Positions 42,692 to 52,263 of a stretch of 63,164 nucleotides of DNA are shown in pieces. Under the pieces are notes generated by a model. That model was not told the DNA's origin. It saw nothing but the letters and a program-made list of their open reading frames with translations, and ran no database searches. The position numbers and the translations under genes are program-made. The DNA lies in the NCBI GenBank assembly GCA_005774545.1, contig VAUL01000012.1:1-63164 (forward strand), given 5' to 3'. The stretch is from Deltaproteobacteria bacterium. Its GTDB lineage: Bacteria; Desulfobacterota; Desulfuromonadia; Desulfuromonadales; BM103. The stretch's first letter is position 1. Each line of letters opens with the position of its first letter.

Positions 42692-44104
42692 ATGAGCGTC
42701 AAACTCTACCCGTCCTTCGCCGTTCTGCTGATTGACGACGAGCCTGCCTGGCTCAGGTCGCTGCCGGTCATACTCGAGCGCAGCGCCGGGATCACCAACG
42801 TGGTGACCTGCCAGGACAGCCGCAAGGCCCTCGACCTCATCGAGCAGCACAACGTCGGGCTGGTGCTGCTCGATCACACCATGCCCCATCTGTCCGGGGA
42901 GGAACTGCTGCGGCTGATCGCCGAGCGCCATCCGCAGATCGTCACCATCGTCATCAGCGGCTTGAACCAGCTGGAGACCGCGGTGCAGTGCATGAAGCAG
43001 GGGGCGTACGACTACTTCGTCAAGACCGTCGAGGAGGACCGCCTGATCAGCGGCGTGCTGCGGGCGATCCGCATGCTCGAACTGCAGATGGAGAACCGGG
43101 CGGTGACCAGCCACCTCCTCTCCGGGGAGCTCAGCAGCCCGCAGGCTTTCGCCGACATCATCACCTGTGACCGGGCGATGCAGACGATCTTCGCCTACAT
43201 CGAGGCGGTGGCCGCCAGTCCGCAGCCGCTGCTGATCACCGGTGAAAGCGGCACCGGCAAGGAGCTGGTGGCGCGGGCAGCTCACCAGCTCAGCGGCAGT
43301 CGCGGGCCGCTGGTGGCGGTCAACGTCGCCGGCCTCGACGATACCGTTTTCGCCGACACCCTGTTCGGCCACGTTCGCGGCGCCTTTACCGGCGCCGAGC
43401 AGGCCCGCCGCGGGATGGTCGAGGAGGCGGCCGACGGAACCCTGTTCCTCGACGAGATCGGTGACCTGAGCATTTCGTCGCAGACCAAGCTGCTGCGCCT
43501 GCTGCAGGAGGGGGAGTATTTCCCGCTGGGGAGTGACCGCCCCAAGAAGCTGCGGGCGCGGGTTATCGTCGCGACCCACCAGGATCTCGCGACGCGCGAA
43601 GCCGCAGGGACGTTCCGCCGCGATCTCTACTACCGGCTGCGGACGCACAGCGTTCATCTGCCGCCGCTGCGCGAGCGCAAGAGCGATATCGCCCTGCTGC
43701 TCGACCACTTTCTCGACGAGGCGGCCCGGGCGCTCGGCAAGAAGAAGCCGACCCCGCCCCGGGAGCTTGCGCAGCTGCTGGCGGCCTACAGTTTCCCCGG
43801 CAACGTGCGCGAGCTGCGGGCCATGGTCTTCGACGCGGTGAGCCTGCACAAGGACCGGGTGCTGTCGATGGAGAGCTTCGTCAAGGCCGTCAGCACCAGG
43901 GGGCCGGCCCCGACGCCGCTCCCGGAACTTTCCGTGCGCAACCCGTTCGCGCAGCTGGAACGCCTGCCGACCTTCACCGAAGTGATCGAGCTGCTGGTCG
44001 ATGAGGCGATGCAGCGGGCCTCCGGCAACCAGACCATCGCCGCGCGTCTGCTCGGGGTTTCCCAGCCGGCCCTGAGCAAGCGGCTGAAGTCCTCCCGCAA
44101 ATAG
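42692..44104 (+). CDS. Sigma-54 dependent response regulator, DctD-like
   Basis: A 470-residue NtrC-family activator. Receiver domain with DDE at 15-17 and phospho-acceptor Asp61 (LLDHTMPHLSG). AAA+ domain with Walker A GESGTGKE at 184-191 and the sigma-54 contact loop GAFTGA. C-terminal Fis-type HTH (QTIAARLLGVSQPALSKRLK). Its likely targets are the two sigma-54 promoters flanking this gene pair, at 39646 (dctP) and 44304 (dctQM), each with palindromes that could be its binding sites. Confidence 0.93.
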   Translation: MSVKLYPSFAVLLIDDEPAWLRSLPVILERSAGITNVVTCQDSRKALDLIEQHNVGLVLLDHTMPHLSGEELLRLIAERHPQIVTIVISGLNQLETAVQCMKQGAYDYFVKTVEEDRLISGVLRAIRMLELQMENRAVTSHLLSGELSSPQAFADIITCDRAMQTIFAYIEAVAASPQPLLITGESGTGKELVARAAHQLSGSRGPLVAVNVAGLDDTVFADTLFGHVRGAFTGAEQARRGMVEEAADGTLFLDEIGDLSISSQTKLLRLLQEGEYFPLGSDRPKKLRARVIVATHQDLATREAAGTFRRDLYYRLRTHSVHLPPLRERKSDIALLLDHFLDEAARALGKKKPTPPRELAQLLAAYSFPGNVRELRAMVFDAVSLHKDRVLSMESFVKAVSTRGPAPTPLPELSVRNPFAQLERLPTFTEVIELLVDEAMQRASGNQTIAARLLGVSQPALSKRLKSSRK

Positions 44105-44123
44105 GCGCGGTGCGGCAACCGCA

Positions 44124-44224
44124 ATAACCGGGGTTATATCCATAACGTCGGCTATGATTGCCGGCCGGCCGATATTCCCGCCCTCCGGGCGATGACGTCT
44201 CCGGATTCCCGTGACTTTCGTTAT
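44124..44224 (+). promoter_or_regulatory. Upstream activator sites of dctQM
   Basis: Two overlapping inverted repeats, ATAACCGGGGTTAT (44124-44137) and GTTATATCCATAAC (44133-44146), are followed by a degenerate site, GTGACTTTCGTTAT (44211-44224). Their centres are about 166 and 88 bases before the -24 element, nearly the same as in front of dctP. The repeated GTTAT/ATAAC half-site points to one regulator. Confidence 0.65.
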
Positions 44225-44303
44225 ACCCCTTGCGCCCCGGGAGGCTGTCAGGCAAAACACGGTTCTTCCGGAGATGTCGATGCTTTTGGACGCCGGTTGC
44301 GGA

Positions 44304-44320
44304 TTGGCACCGCCTTTGCT
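44304..44320 (+). promoter_or_regulatory. Sigma-54 promoter of the dctQM operon
   Basis: TTGGCACCGCCTTTGCT has GG (44306-44307), ten bases, GC (44318-44319), close to the full RpoN consensus. It lies about 60 bases before the DUF551 gene, making that gene the first of the operon. Confidence 0.85.
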
Positions 44321-44380
44321 GAAGGATTAAGGAGGTAGATAGAACGCGATCTCAAATCCCCTGCGAAGGAGATCTGAAGG

Positions 44381-44584
44381 ATGGAATGGATCAGCATCGA
44401 GCAGAGCCTGCCGGCCGAAGGCCAGCGCGTTCTGCTCTATACCCCCTATCCTTACTTCGGTAAGGACTACTCTTGTGTCGGCGATCGCGAAAGCATCAGA
44501 ACCTGTACCGTCTGTGAAGGGTGCCGGGATGTGCCGATTTTTACCCACTGGATGCCGCTGCCGCCTAAACCTGATCGGCATTGA
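44381..44584 (+). CDS. DUF551-like small protein
   Basis: A 67-residue protein with the DUF551 pattern: MEWISIEQSLPAEGQRVLLY at the start and THWMPLPPKP at the end. Such proteins are best known from phages and have no assigned function. Here it stands between the sigma-54 promoter and dctQ, so it should be expressed with the transporter. AAGGAG precedes the ATG, although a second AAGG lies closer. A Cys pair (CTVCEGC) in the middle is unusual and could bind metal. Confidence 0.7.
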   Translation: MEWISIEQSLPAEGQRVLLYTPYPYFGKDYSCVGDRESIRTCTVCEGCRDVPIFTHWMPLPPKPDRH

Positions 44585-44675
44585 CAGATGATCGGTGGTT
44601 ACGGTTGTTCCCGATGTTTTCCTTGGTAAAATAGTTTTTTATGCCCATCAACTTAGAATTGGAGACCCGTCGATT

Positions 44676-45362
44676 ATGTTCAGATTCCTGATGAAGATTC
44701 TCGATCATCTGGAAGAGTGGATCATCGCCTTCCTGATCGCCGCCGCGACAATGGTCATTTTTATCGCCGTTGTTCATCGCTATGCGGCCGGCTACAACAT
44801 TCCCGGACTGCAGGAGTGGCTTGTCAGCCTCAACCTGAGTTGGGCCCAGGAACTGTGTATCATCATGTTCGTCTGGATGGCCAAGTTTGGTGCCGCTTTC
44901 GGCGTGCGTTCGGGCATCCACGTCGGCGTGGATGTGCTGGTCACCCGCCTGCCGGAAAGTTGGCGCGTGAAATGCGTGCTGCTGGCCATCGCCGGCGGCG
45001 CCTTGTTTACCGGGTTGATCGGCACTTTGGGGGCGCGGTTTGTCTGGGAGAACGGTATGCACTATGCCGTGCTGACCAAATTCGGGATGGAGGTCGGCGA
45101 TCTGTTCGAAGGGCCGATCACTCCTGACCTCGAATGGCCAACCTGGGTGGTTTATTCGGCGGTGCCGCTTGGTTCCTTCCTGATGTGCTTCCGCTTCCTG
45201 CAGGTGGGATGGACTTTTTTCCGCACCGGCGAACTGCCCCGCCACGACCATGCGCATGTGGATGGTCTCGAGGATGAGGTGGTTATGGATGCAACCGAGG
45301 CGTTGGAAGAGTACGAAGAACATAAATTCGACCGAAATGGCAAGGCGGGAGGTGTCAAATGA
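44676..45362 (+). CDS. dctQ: TRAP transporter small permease DctQ
   Basis: A 228-residue membrane protein with four membrane segments (EEWIIAFLIAAATMVIFIAV; the SWAQELCIIMFVWMAKFGAA region; VKCVLLAIAGGALFTGLIG; and VVYSAVPLGSFLMCFRFLQV). RSGIHVGVDVLVTRLP is the typical cytoplasmic loop. It is longer than the common 160-180 residues, mainly through an acidic C-terminal tail and a loop before the last segment. It pairs with DctM, overlapping it by four bases. ATG 44676 is chosen as the first start giving the family N-terminus. Confidence 0.92.
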   Translation: MFRFLMKILDHLEEWIIAFLIAAATMVIFIAVVHRYAAGYNIPGLQEWLVSLNLSWAQELCIIMFVWMAKFGAAFGVRSGIHVGVDVLVTRLPESWRVKCVLLAIAGGALFTGLIGTLGARFVWENGMHYAVLTKFGMEVGDLFEGPITPDLEWPTWVVYSAVPLGSFLMCFRFLQVGWTFFRTGELPRHDHAHVDGLEDEVVMDATEALEEYEEHKFDRNGKAGGVK

Positions 45363-46741
45363 GTACGGCAACAGTGGCCGGGTGGGAACCCTTCAGCAAG
45401 AAAAAGGCGGCGACCTGGATTGCCTCGATCGCTGTCGCCTTGGGTGCCATCGCCCTGATGGGCAGTACCGGGGTGGTCTTCGCTCTGCTGATCGCACTTA
45501 TGTTGACCGGCATGCCGATCTCGATCGCCCTGGGGTTGACGGTTCTCACGTTCCTGTTCTTCTTTTCCCATGTGCCCACCGAAGCGGTGGCGATGAAACT
45601 CTTTACCGGCATCGAGAAGTTCGAGATTATGGCGATCCCGTTTTTCATCCTCGCCGGCAACTTCCTTACTCACGGCGGAGTGGCCAAGCGTATGATCAAC
45701 TTCGCCACCTCGCTGGTTGGGCACTGGCATGGCGGATTGGCGTTGGCCGGGGTTATGGCCTGCGCGTTGTTTGCCGCCGTGTCGGGATCGAGCCCGGCCA
45801 CCGTTGTCGCCATCGGCTCGATCATGATGCCGGCGATGGTCAAGGCCGGTTTCCCCAAGCGGTTCGGAGCCGGGGTTATCACCACTTCCGGGTCGCTGGG
45901 GATTCTGATCCCGCCGTCGATTCCCATGGTCATCTATTGCGTCGCTACCAACTCATCTGTCGGCGGGCTCTTCCTCGGTGGGGTCATCCCCGGCTTGATG
46001 CTGGCGACCCTGCTGGGTGCCGTCGCATGGTGGATCGCCCGCAAGAACAATTACCCGAGGGCGCGCAAGGCCACGTGGGGCGAGCGGCTGATCGCCTTCC
46101 GCAACAGCGTCTGGGGGCTCTTGCTGATCGTCATCGTTCTGGGCGGGATCTACAGCGGCCTGTTCACCCCCACCGAGGCTGCCGCCATGAGCGCGGTCTA
46201 CTCTTTCATTATTGCGGTTTTCGTTTATCGTGACGTACCGTTGAAGAAGGTTCCCAAGGTACTGCTTGATTCGGCCAGCATGTCGGCCATGCTGCTCTAC
46301 ATTATCACCAACGCGGTGCTGTTCTCCTTCCTGATGACCCATGAGAACATTCCGCAAATTATGGCGGACTGGATTCTTCACCACAATCTCGGTGTGGTGA
46401 CCTTCCTGCTGGTCACCAACCTCCTTCTGCTCCTTGCCGGCAACGTGATGGAGCCTTCCTCCATCATCCTGATCCTTGCCCCGATTCTCTTCCCGGTGGC
46501 GATGCAGCTTGGTATCGACCCGATCCACTTCGGTGTGCTGATCACCGTGAACATGGAGGTCGGGATGTGCCATCCGCCGGTAGGCCTCAACCTCTATGTC
46601 GCCAGCGGCATCTCCAAGATGGGGATATCCGAACTTACGCTTGCCGTGATGCCGTGGCTGATTGCCATGGTTGGCTTCATGCTGTTGGTAACCTATGTGC
46701 CTATCATCTCGCTGTGGCTGCCGCGCATGTACGGGTTCTGA
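45359..46741 (+). CDS. dctM: TRAP transporter large permease DctM
   Basis: A 460-residue membrane protein with about 12 hydrophobic segments, the sodium-coupled transport subunit of the TRAP system. GVMACALFAAVSGSSPATVV is the hallmark DctM motif, and GSLGILIPPSIPMVIYCVAT and HPPVGLNLYVASGI are further family signatures. It works with DctQ and the binding protein encoded at 39791. A strong terminator follows. Confidence 0.95.
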   Translation: MSTATVAGWEPFSKKKAATWIASIAVALGAIALMGSTGVVFALLIALMLTGMPISIALGLTVLTFLFFFSHVPTEAVAMKLFTGIEKFEIMAIPFFILAGNFLTHGGVAKRMINFATSLVGHWHGGLALAGVMACALFAAVSGSSPATVVAIGSIMMPAMVKAGFPKRFGAGVITTSGSLGILIPPSIPMVIYCVATNSSVGGLFLGGVIPGLMLATLLGAVAWWIARKNNYPRARKATWGERLIAFRNSVWGLLLIVIVLGGIYSGLFTPTEAAAMSAVYSFIIAVFVYRDVPLKKVPKVLLDSASMSAMLLYIITNAVLFSFLMTHENIPQIMADWILHHNLGVVTFLLVTNLLLLLAGNVMEPSSIILILAPILFPVAMQLGIDPIHFGVLITVNMEVGMCHPPVGLNLYVASGISKMGISELTLAVMPWLIAMVGFMLLVTYVPIISLWLPRMYGF

Positions 46742-46770
46742 GCTGTTCGCCCATAATACTCTTTCAACCA

Positions 46771-46815
46771 ACGGCACAGGGCGCTCATAGCCGGCGCCCT
46801 GTGCCGTTCTGTTCT
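46771..46815 (+). terminator. Terminator of the dctQM operon
   Basis: ACGGCACAGGGCGC (46771-46784) pairs perfectly with GCGCCCTGTGCCGT (46794-46807), followed by TCTGTTCTT. Confidence 0.8.
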
Positions 46816-46843
46816 TGACAGCATCTTCCCGTCTCGCCATGAT
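46815..46843 (+). promoter_or_regulatory. Promoter of ispE
   Basis: TTGACA (46815-46820), a 17-base spacer and CATGAT (46838-46843), about 30 bases before the ispE start and directly after the TRAP terminator. Confidence 0.55.
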
Positions 46844-46873
46844 GCGGTCACTTCGTTGACAGCGAGGAATCCG

Positions 46874-47716
46874 ATGCAGCGCACCGTTGCCGCCCCGGCC
46901 AAGGTCAATTTCATCCTCGACGTTCTCGGTCGGCGCCCGAACGGCTACCACGACGTGGCCATGCTCATGGTGCGCCTGTCGCTCCACGATCGCGTCACGG
47001 TCGCCCTGGTCGGCGGCGATGCCGTTACGGCATCCTGCCCCGGGCTGGAACTGGCCGCAGGGGAGGAAAATATCGCCGCCCGCGCCGCGCGTCTGTTCCT
47101 TGAACACACCGGCCTGCGCCGCGGGGTCGAGATCTCCATCGTCAAGCGCATCCCGGCGGCGGCAGGGATGGGCGGCGGGTCGTCGAACGCGGCGGCTGTG
47201 CTGCTGGCGCTCGACGACCTGCTCGAGACCGGGCTCTCCCGCAGCGAACTGCAGAGCCTGGGGGTTCGCCTCGGTGCCGACGTGCCGTTTTTCCTCTGCG
47301 GCGAGATGGCCGCCTGGGCGACCGGCATCGGCGAGGTGCTGGAGCCGTGGCGGGGGCTCCCTCCCTGCTGGCTGGTGCTGGTCAACCCCCGCTTTGCCGT
47401 CTCCACGGCCTGGGTTTATCAAAATTTGGGGTTGACACACTATCGGGGTCTGTCTAAAATTCCAAGGTTTCCCGAGAGGATGGAGGATGTCGCCGGGTTG
47501 CTGCGCAACGATCTCGAGACGGTGACCTCCTCCCGCTATCCCGTGATTGCCGAGATCAAGTCCCGGCTGATCGCGGCCGGCGCGGTCGGTGCGCTGATGT
47601 CCGGCAGCGGCCCCACGGTGTTCGGGGTCTACGCCGACCGGCCTGCGGCCGAGGCTGCCGCCGGGGAACTGGCGACGGACACCGGCTGGTGGACGGCGGC
47701 AGTCAGCCCGGCCTGA
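46874..47716 (+). CDS. ispE: 4-diphosphocytidyl-2-C-methyl-D-erythritol kinase
   Basis: A 280-residue GHMP kinase of the MEP isoprenoid pathway. APAKVNFILDVLGRRPNGYH at the N-terminus, IPAAAGMGGGSSNAAAVLLA as the ATP-binding glycine loop, LGADVPFFLCG and LMSGSGPTVFGVY are the conserved segments. GAGGAA precedes ATG 46874; a TTG in frame lies at 46856. The tRNA-Gln and prs genes follow, a common order. Confidence 0.95.
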   Translation: MQRTVAAPAKVNFILDVLGRRPNGYHDVAMLMVRLSLHDRVTVALVGGDAVTASCPGLELAAGEENIAARAARLFLEHTGLRRGVEISIVKRIPAAAGMGGGSSNAAAVLLALDDLLETGLSRSELQSLGVRLGADVPFFLCGEMAAWATGIGEVLEPWRGLPPCWLVLVNPRFAVSTAWVYQNLGLTHYRGLSKIPRFPERMEDVAGLLRNDLETVTSSRYPVIAEIKSRLIAAGAVGALMSGSGPTVFGVYADRPAAEAAAGELATDTGWWTAAVSPA

Positions 47717-47732
47717 CCCTGCGGGAGCTTAC

Positions 47733-47807
47733 AGGGGCGTCGCCAAGCGGTAAGGCACCGGATTTTGATTCCGGCATTCCCAGGTTCGAATCCTGGCGCC
47801 CCTGCCA
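47733..47807 (+). tRNA. tRNA-Gln (TTG)
   Basis: 75 bases, acceptor AGGGGCG/CGCCCCT with encoded CCA. Anticodon stem CCGGA/TCCGG, loop TTTTGAT, anticodon TTG at 47765-47767. T arm CCAGG-TTCGAAT-CCTGG. It lies between ispE and prs and is probably processed from their shared transcript. Confidence 0.95.
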
Positions 47808-47909
47808 CTTCATCCAGTCGTGCCGGCAGCCTGTTCTGCCGCCGGCAATTCGAGCCTGTCAGGTCATGGCCGTCCATGGCCTGCAACTATTTCTGACGGT
47901 GAGCCGAAC

Positions 47910-48851
47910 GTGCTGAGCGAGCTGAAAATTTTTACCGGGAATTCCAACCCGCTGCTGGCCAGGGAGATCTGCGACGATCTCGGCCTGCCGCTGTCCAAGG
48001 CTACGGTCAAGACCTTCTCGGATGGCGAGATCATGGTCGAGATCGGCGAAAACGTCCGCGGTCGCGACGTGTTCGTGGTGCAGTCGACCTGCGCTCCGGC
48101 CAACCAGAACCTGATGGAACTGCTGGTGATGGTCGACGCCCTCAAGCGCGCGTCGGCCGCGCGCATCACCGCGGTCATCCCCTATTTCGGCTATGCCCGC
48201 CAGGATCGCAAGGTGGCGCCGCGCACGCCGATCACCAGCAAGCTGGTGGCCGACCTGATCACCACCGCCGGGATTCACCGGGTGCTCTGCATCGATCTCC
48301 ATGCCGGGCAGATCCAGGGGTTCTTCAATATCCCGGTCGATCATCTCTATGCCGCTCCGGTCATCCTCGATGACATCAACCAGCATTTCTCCGGAAAGCT
48401 GGTCGTGGTCTCCCCGGATGCCGGCGGGACCGAGCGGGCCCGCGCCTTTGCCAAGCGCCTCGACGCCGGCCTGGCGATCATCGACAAGCGGCGCAGCGGG
48501 CCGAATGTCTCCGAGGTCATGCATATCATCGGCGATGTCGAGGGGCAGACCTGCATCATCGTCGACGACATGATCGACACCGCCGGAACCCTCTGCCAGG
48601 CTGCCGCCGCCCTCAAGGCCCACGGTGCCGGCGATGTCTACGCGACGGCAACCCACGCAGTCCTGTCGGGCCCGGCTCTGGAGCGGATCAACCAGAGCTG
48701 TCTCAAGGAAGTGCTGGTGACCAATACCATCCCGATGGACGGAAAGCTCGCCGGCTGCCCGCGGCTTCGCCAGCTGTCGGTCGGGAAACTGCTGGCGGAG
48801 GCGATCCGCCGCATCCACGAGGAAGAGTCGGTCAGCTCGCTGTTCGTCTGA
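47910..48851 (+). CDS. prs: Ribose-phosphate pyrophosphokinase
   Basis: A 313-residue enzyme making PRPP from ribose 5-phosphate and [23 protein letters not shown] starts the protein. [20 protein letters not shown] is the ATP/flexible loop region. The PRPP-binding loop is [16 protein letters not shown] 47910 is the start, since frame sequence upstream is unlike the family and covers the tRNA-proximal hairpin (TGCCGGC/GCCGGCA, about 47820-47847). The ribosome site (GGTGAG) is weak. Confidence 0.95.
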   Translation: MLSELKIFTGNSNPLLAREICDDLGLPLSKATVKTFSDGEIMVEIGENVRGRDVFVVQSTCAPANQNLMELLVMVDALKRASAARITAVIPYFGYARQDRKVAPRTPITSKLVADLITTAGIHRVLCIDLHAGQIQGFFNIPVDHLYAAPVILDDINQHFSGKLVVVSPDAGGTERARAFAKRLDAGLAIIDKRRSGPNVSEVMHIIGDVEGQTCIIVDDMIDTAGTLCQAAAALKAHGAGDVYATATHAVLSGPALERINQSCLKEVLVTNTIPMDGKLAGCPRLRQLSVGKLLAEAIRRIHEEESVSSLFV

Positions 48852-48920
48852 CTGGACCAGGCGTTTTCAACACCAAATACCGGCGCTGACGGCGTCGAAA
48901 CGGATTCAAGGAGTGACATC

Positions 48921-49514
48921 ATGGCGCAATCGCAACTCAAGGTCGCCCCGCGCACGGGCGCAGGCAAAGGGGGGGCGCGCGCCCTCCGTCGCGAGGGGCT
49001 GGTCCCCGGCGTGGTTTACGGCAAGGGGATGGAGGCCTGCACGGTCGCTGTCGATCCCAAGGCGCTGAGCCAGGCCATCGCCACCAAGGCGGGGTGGAAC
49101 ACCCTGATCACCCTGCAGGGGGACGGGCCGTTTGACGGCAAGGTCGTCATTCTCAAGGAGATGCAGGTCCACCCGCTGCGCCGCGAGCCGGTTCACTACG
49201 ATTTCCAGGCCGTCGACCTCACCCAGAAGGTTCACGTCATGGTTCCGGTGCACGCCATCGGCAAGTCGAAGGGGGAGAAGAACGGCGGTCAGCTGCAGAT
49301 CATCCGCCACGAACTGGAAGTGGTCTGCCTGCCGGACAACATCCCGACCTCCATCGACATCGACGTGACCGCGCTCAACGTCGGCGACGTCGTGCACATC
49401 AACGATATCGCGCTGCCTGCCGGCACCGAAGTGCCGCACGAAGTCAACTTCACCGTCATCACCGTCACCGGCCACAGGGCCGAGGAGGCGGAAGGGGCGG
49501 CTGCCGGGGCCTAG
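48921..49514 (+). CDS. rplY: 50S ribosomal protein L25 (CTC/TL5 form)
   Basis: A 197-residue protein of the long, two-domain form of L25 that binds 5S rRNA and is linked to general stress. RTGAGKGGARALRREGLVPG and VVYGKG are N-terminal signatures; the C-terminal CTC domain extends to an acidic, Ala/Gly-rich tail. AAGGAG precedes the ATG. Neighbouring prs and pth are typical. Confidence 0.94.
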   Translation: MAQSQLKVAPRTGAGKGGARALRREGLVPGVVYGKGMEACTVAVDPKALSQAIATKAGWNTLITLQGDGPFDGKVVILKEMQVHPLRREPVHYDFQAVDLTQKVHVMVPVHAIGKSKGEKNGGQLQIIRHELEVVCLPDNIPTSIDIDVTALNVGDVVHINDIALPAGTEVPHEVNFTVITVTGHRAEEAEGAAAGA

Positions 49515-49536
49515 GCCTTCGGCGGCGGTCGGCGCC

Positions 49537-50112
49537 TTGAAGCTGGTTGTCGGCCTGGGAAACCCGGGCGAACGCTACGCGGAGACGCGTCACAATATCG
49601 GATTCATGGTTGCGGCCCGCCTGGCCGCGGCCGCCGGCATCGCGCTCAAGCGCCAGGGTTACCAGGGGCTGTACGGCGTGGGGCGATTGGTTGGGGAAGA
49701 GGCCGCCGTGCTTCTTCCCCAGACCTTTATGAACCGCAGCGGGGCGAGTGTCGCTTCGGCCTGCCAGTCCTTCGGTGTCCGGCCGGGTGATCTGATCGTG
49801 GTGCACGACGAGATCGACCTGCCGTTCGGCGTCCTGCGCATCAAGGTGGGCGGCGGGCACGGCGGCCACAACGGCCTGCGCAGCATCGTCGAGTCCCTCG
49901 CTCATGCCGATTTCGTCCGGGTGCGGGTCGGCGTCGGCCGGCCGCCGGCGGGCGGCGACGTGTCGGGGCATGTGCTGAGCCGGTTCTCGTCCGTCGAGCG
50001 GCAAACGCTCCCTGGTCTTCTCGATCAGTCCGTTACCGCGGTGGAAACGATCCTGACGCGCGGCAGCGCGGCGGCAATGAATGAGTTCAACGGCCGCGAC
50101 AACGCGGCGTGA
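49537..50112 (+). CDS. pth: Peptidyl-tRNA hydrolase
   Basis: A 191-residue enzyme that frees tRNA from drop-off peptidyl-tRNA. [20 protein letters not shown] contains the catalytic His and Asn, and FMNRSGASV and [20 protein letters not shown] follow with the Asp and substrate-binding loop. The start is TTG at 49537, 22 bases after rplY. Downstream is hppA. Confidence 0.95.
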   Translation: MKLVVGLGNPGERYAETRHNIGFMVAARLAAAAGIALKRQGYQGLYGVGRLVGEEAAVLLPQTFMNRSGASVASACQSFGVRPGDLIVVHDEIDLPFGVLRIKVGGGHGGHNGLRSIVESLAHADFVRVRVGVGRPPAGGDVSGHVLSRFSSVERQTLPGLLDQSVTAVETILTRGSAAAMNEFNGRDNAA

Positions 50113-50137
50113 AATTACAGCGATGGAGGAAATGCAC

Positions 50138-52150
50138 ATGTCCGGTTTGTTGTGGTCGGCCCCGGTTCTGGGGGTTGTGGGCCTGGTTGTCGCCGCGATG
50201 ATCTATTTCACCATCAAGGCGCGCCCGGCAGGTACCGAGAAGATGGTCGAGATCGCCGACATGATCCATGCCGGCGCCATGGCCTTCCTCAAGCGCGAGT
50301 ACAAGGTGCTCGGCATCTTCATCGTGGTAGTCTTCTGCCTGATGCTGACCGCCGACGATCTCGGCTGGCGCACCGGCGTGGCTTTCATCGGCGGCGCCCT
50401 GTGCTCGATCTGCGCCGGCCTGTTCGGCATGCAGGCGGCCACCAGGGCCAACGTGCGCACCTCCGAGGCGGCCCGCTCCCAGGGGATCGCCGCGGCCCTG
50501 TTCGTCTCCTACAGCGGCGGCGCGGTCATGGGGCTGGCGGTGGCGTCCCTCGGCCTGCTCGGCGTCGGCATCGCCTACCTGGTCTGGGGGAACCCGCAAT
50601 CCGCCCAGTACATCAACGGCTTCGCCATGGGCGCCTCCTCGATCGCGCTCTTCGCCCGCGTTGGCGGCGGCATCTACACCAAGGCCGCCGACGTCGGCTC
50701 CGACCTGGTCGGTAAGGTCGAGGCCGGCATCCCCGAGGACGATCCGCGCAACCCCGGCGTGATTGCCGACAACGTCGGCGACAACGTCGGCGACATCGCT
50801 GGCATGGGTGCCGACATCTTTGAATCGTATGTGGGCGCTGTCATTGCCACCATCGCGATTGCTGCAACCTTGCCGGCGGCCGATATCGCCAAGCTCGGTG
50901 GTGGTCAGGCGAACCTCATGTTCCTGCCGATCCTGATGGCGGTGATTGGACTCCTCGCTTCCCTTGTCGGCGTCTTCTCCATGAACATTCTCAAGAACAC
51001 CGACCCGGCGGCGGCCTTGCGCAACTCGACCTTCATCGGCGCCGGGCTGTTCCTCGCCGGCGCCTGGTTCGCCGTCTCCGGCTTCGGCATCAGCAGCGGT
51101 GTCTACTGGTCGGTCTTCCTCGGCACCGTCGCGGGGATCGGCATCGGCCTGGTCACCGAGTACTATACCTCGGCGGCGCCGGTGCGCCGCGTCGCCGACG
51201 CTTCCAAAACCGGCCCGGCCACCAACATCATCCACGGTCTGGCCGTCGGCCTCGAAAGCACCGTGGCGCCGGTCATCATGATCTGTGCCGCCATCTATGT
51301 GGCCAACATGACCGCCGGTCTCTACGGCATCGCCCTGGCTGCGGTCGGCATGCTGGCCACCGTCGGCGTGACCATGACTGTCGACGCCTACGGGCCGATC
51401 GCCGACAACGCCGGCGGCATCTCGGAAATGGCCGAACTCGGTCCCGAGGTCCGCAAGATCACCGACAGCCTCGACGCCCTCGGCAACACCACTGCCGCCA
51501 TGGGCAAGGGCTTCGCCATCGGCTCGGCGGCTCTTACCGCCCTGGCCCTCTATGCGGCTTTCGGCGCCAGCGCGAAGATCGACAAGATCGACCTGACCGA
51601 TCCGATGGTCGTCATCGGCACCTTCGTCGGCGGTTTCATCCCGTTCCTGATCGCCGCCATGACCATGACCTCGGTCGGCAAGGCCGCCGGCAAGATGGTC
51701 GACGAGATCCGCCGCCAGTTCCGCGAGATCCCCGGCCTTCTCGAAGGGAAGCCCGGCGTCAAACCCGATCCGCAGACCTGCGTTGACATCTCCACCACCG
51801 CCGCCCTCAAGGAGATGGTCGCCCCCGGGGTCATCGCCATTGTCGTCCCCCTGATCATCGGTTTCGGTCTCGGCAAGGAAGCCCTCGGCGGGACGCTGGC
51901 CGGCGCGACCGTGACCGGCGTGCTCATGGCCCTGTTCATGGCCAATGCCGGCGGCGTGTGGGATAACGCCAAGAAGTACATCGAAAAGGGCGAGCTGGCC
52001 GGGGAGAAGAAGGGTGGCGACGCGCACAAGGCCGCTGTTGTCGGCGACACCGTCGGCGACCCGTTCAAGGACACCTCGGGCCCGGCGATGAACATCCTCA
52101 TCAAGCTGATGAGCATCGTGTCGCTGATTATCGCTCCGCTGCTGGTCTGA
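50138..52150 (+). CDS. hppA: Membrane-bound proton/sodium-translocating pyrophosphatase
   Basis: A 670-residue protein of about 16 membrane segments that hydrolyses pyrophosphate and pumps cations. [20 protein letters not shown] is the pyrophosphate-binding signature, and further Asp-rich loops ([16 protein letters not shown] and the C-terminal [16 protein letters not shown]) bind Mg-PPi. [11 protein letters not shown] has Ala at the position that distinguishes potassium-dependent enzymes from independent ones (Lys there), so a K+-requiring type is likely; whether H+ or Na+ is pumped cannot be told. GGAGG lies eight bases before ATG 50138. It splits the conserved pth-ychF order. Confidence 0.94.
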   Translation: MSGLLWSAPVLGVVGLVVAAMIYFTIKARPAGTEKMVEIADMIHAGAMAFLKREYKVLGIFIVVVFCLMLTADDLGWRTGVAFIGGALCSICAGLFGMQAATRANVRTSEAARSQGIAAALFVSYSGGAVMGLAVASLGLLGVGIAYLVWGNPQSAQYINGFAMGASSIALFARVGGGIYTKAADVGSDLVGKVEAGIPEDDPRNPGVIADNVGDNVGDIAGMGADIFESYVGAVIATIAIAATLPAADIAKLGGGQANLMFLPILMAVIGLLASLVGVFSMNILKNTDPAAALRNSTFIGAGLFLAGAWFAVSGFGISSGVYWSVFLGTVAGIGIGLVTEYYTSAAPVRRVADASKTGPATNIIHGLAVGLESTVAPVIMICAAIYVANMTAGLYGIALAAVGMLATVGVTMTVDAYGPIADNAGGISEMAELGPEVRKITDSLDALGNTTAAMGKGFAIGSAALTALALYAAFGASAKIDKIDLTDPMVVIGTFVGGFIPFLIAAMTMTSVGKAAGKMVDEIRRQFREIPGLLEGKPGVKPDPQTCVDISTTAALKEMVAPGVIAIVVPLIIGFGLGKEALGGTLAGATVTGVLMALFMANAGGVWDNAKKYIEKGELAGEKKGGDAHKAAVVGDTVGDPFKDTSGPAMNILIKLMSIVSLIIAPLLV

Positions 52151-52176
52151 TCGGCCGCAGTCGACATGCATCACCG

Positions 52177-52212
52177 CCGATAGCCGGGGGCCGCCCCGGC
52201 TATCGGATTTTT
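52177..52212 (+). terminator. Terminator of hppA
   Basis: CGATAGCCGGGG (52178-52189) pairs perfectly with CCCCGGCTATCG (52194-52205), followed by GATTTTT. Confidence 0.85.
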
Positions 52213-52263
52213 CAAGCACGGGCTCTGCCGTGCCCAAACATCATCAGGATGCGGGTTTAACTT

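Noticed and set aside
44124-44224. CRISPR or tandem repeat array
   Set aside because: The repeats are short inverted activator-type sites. No regularly spaced repeats or cas genes are present anywhere in the window.
50087-52237. A 716-codon open frame on the minus strand
   Set aside because: It is opposite hppA, whose pyrophosphatase motifs are unmistakable.
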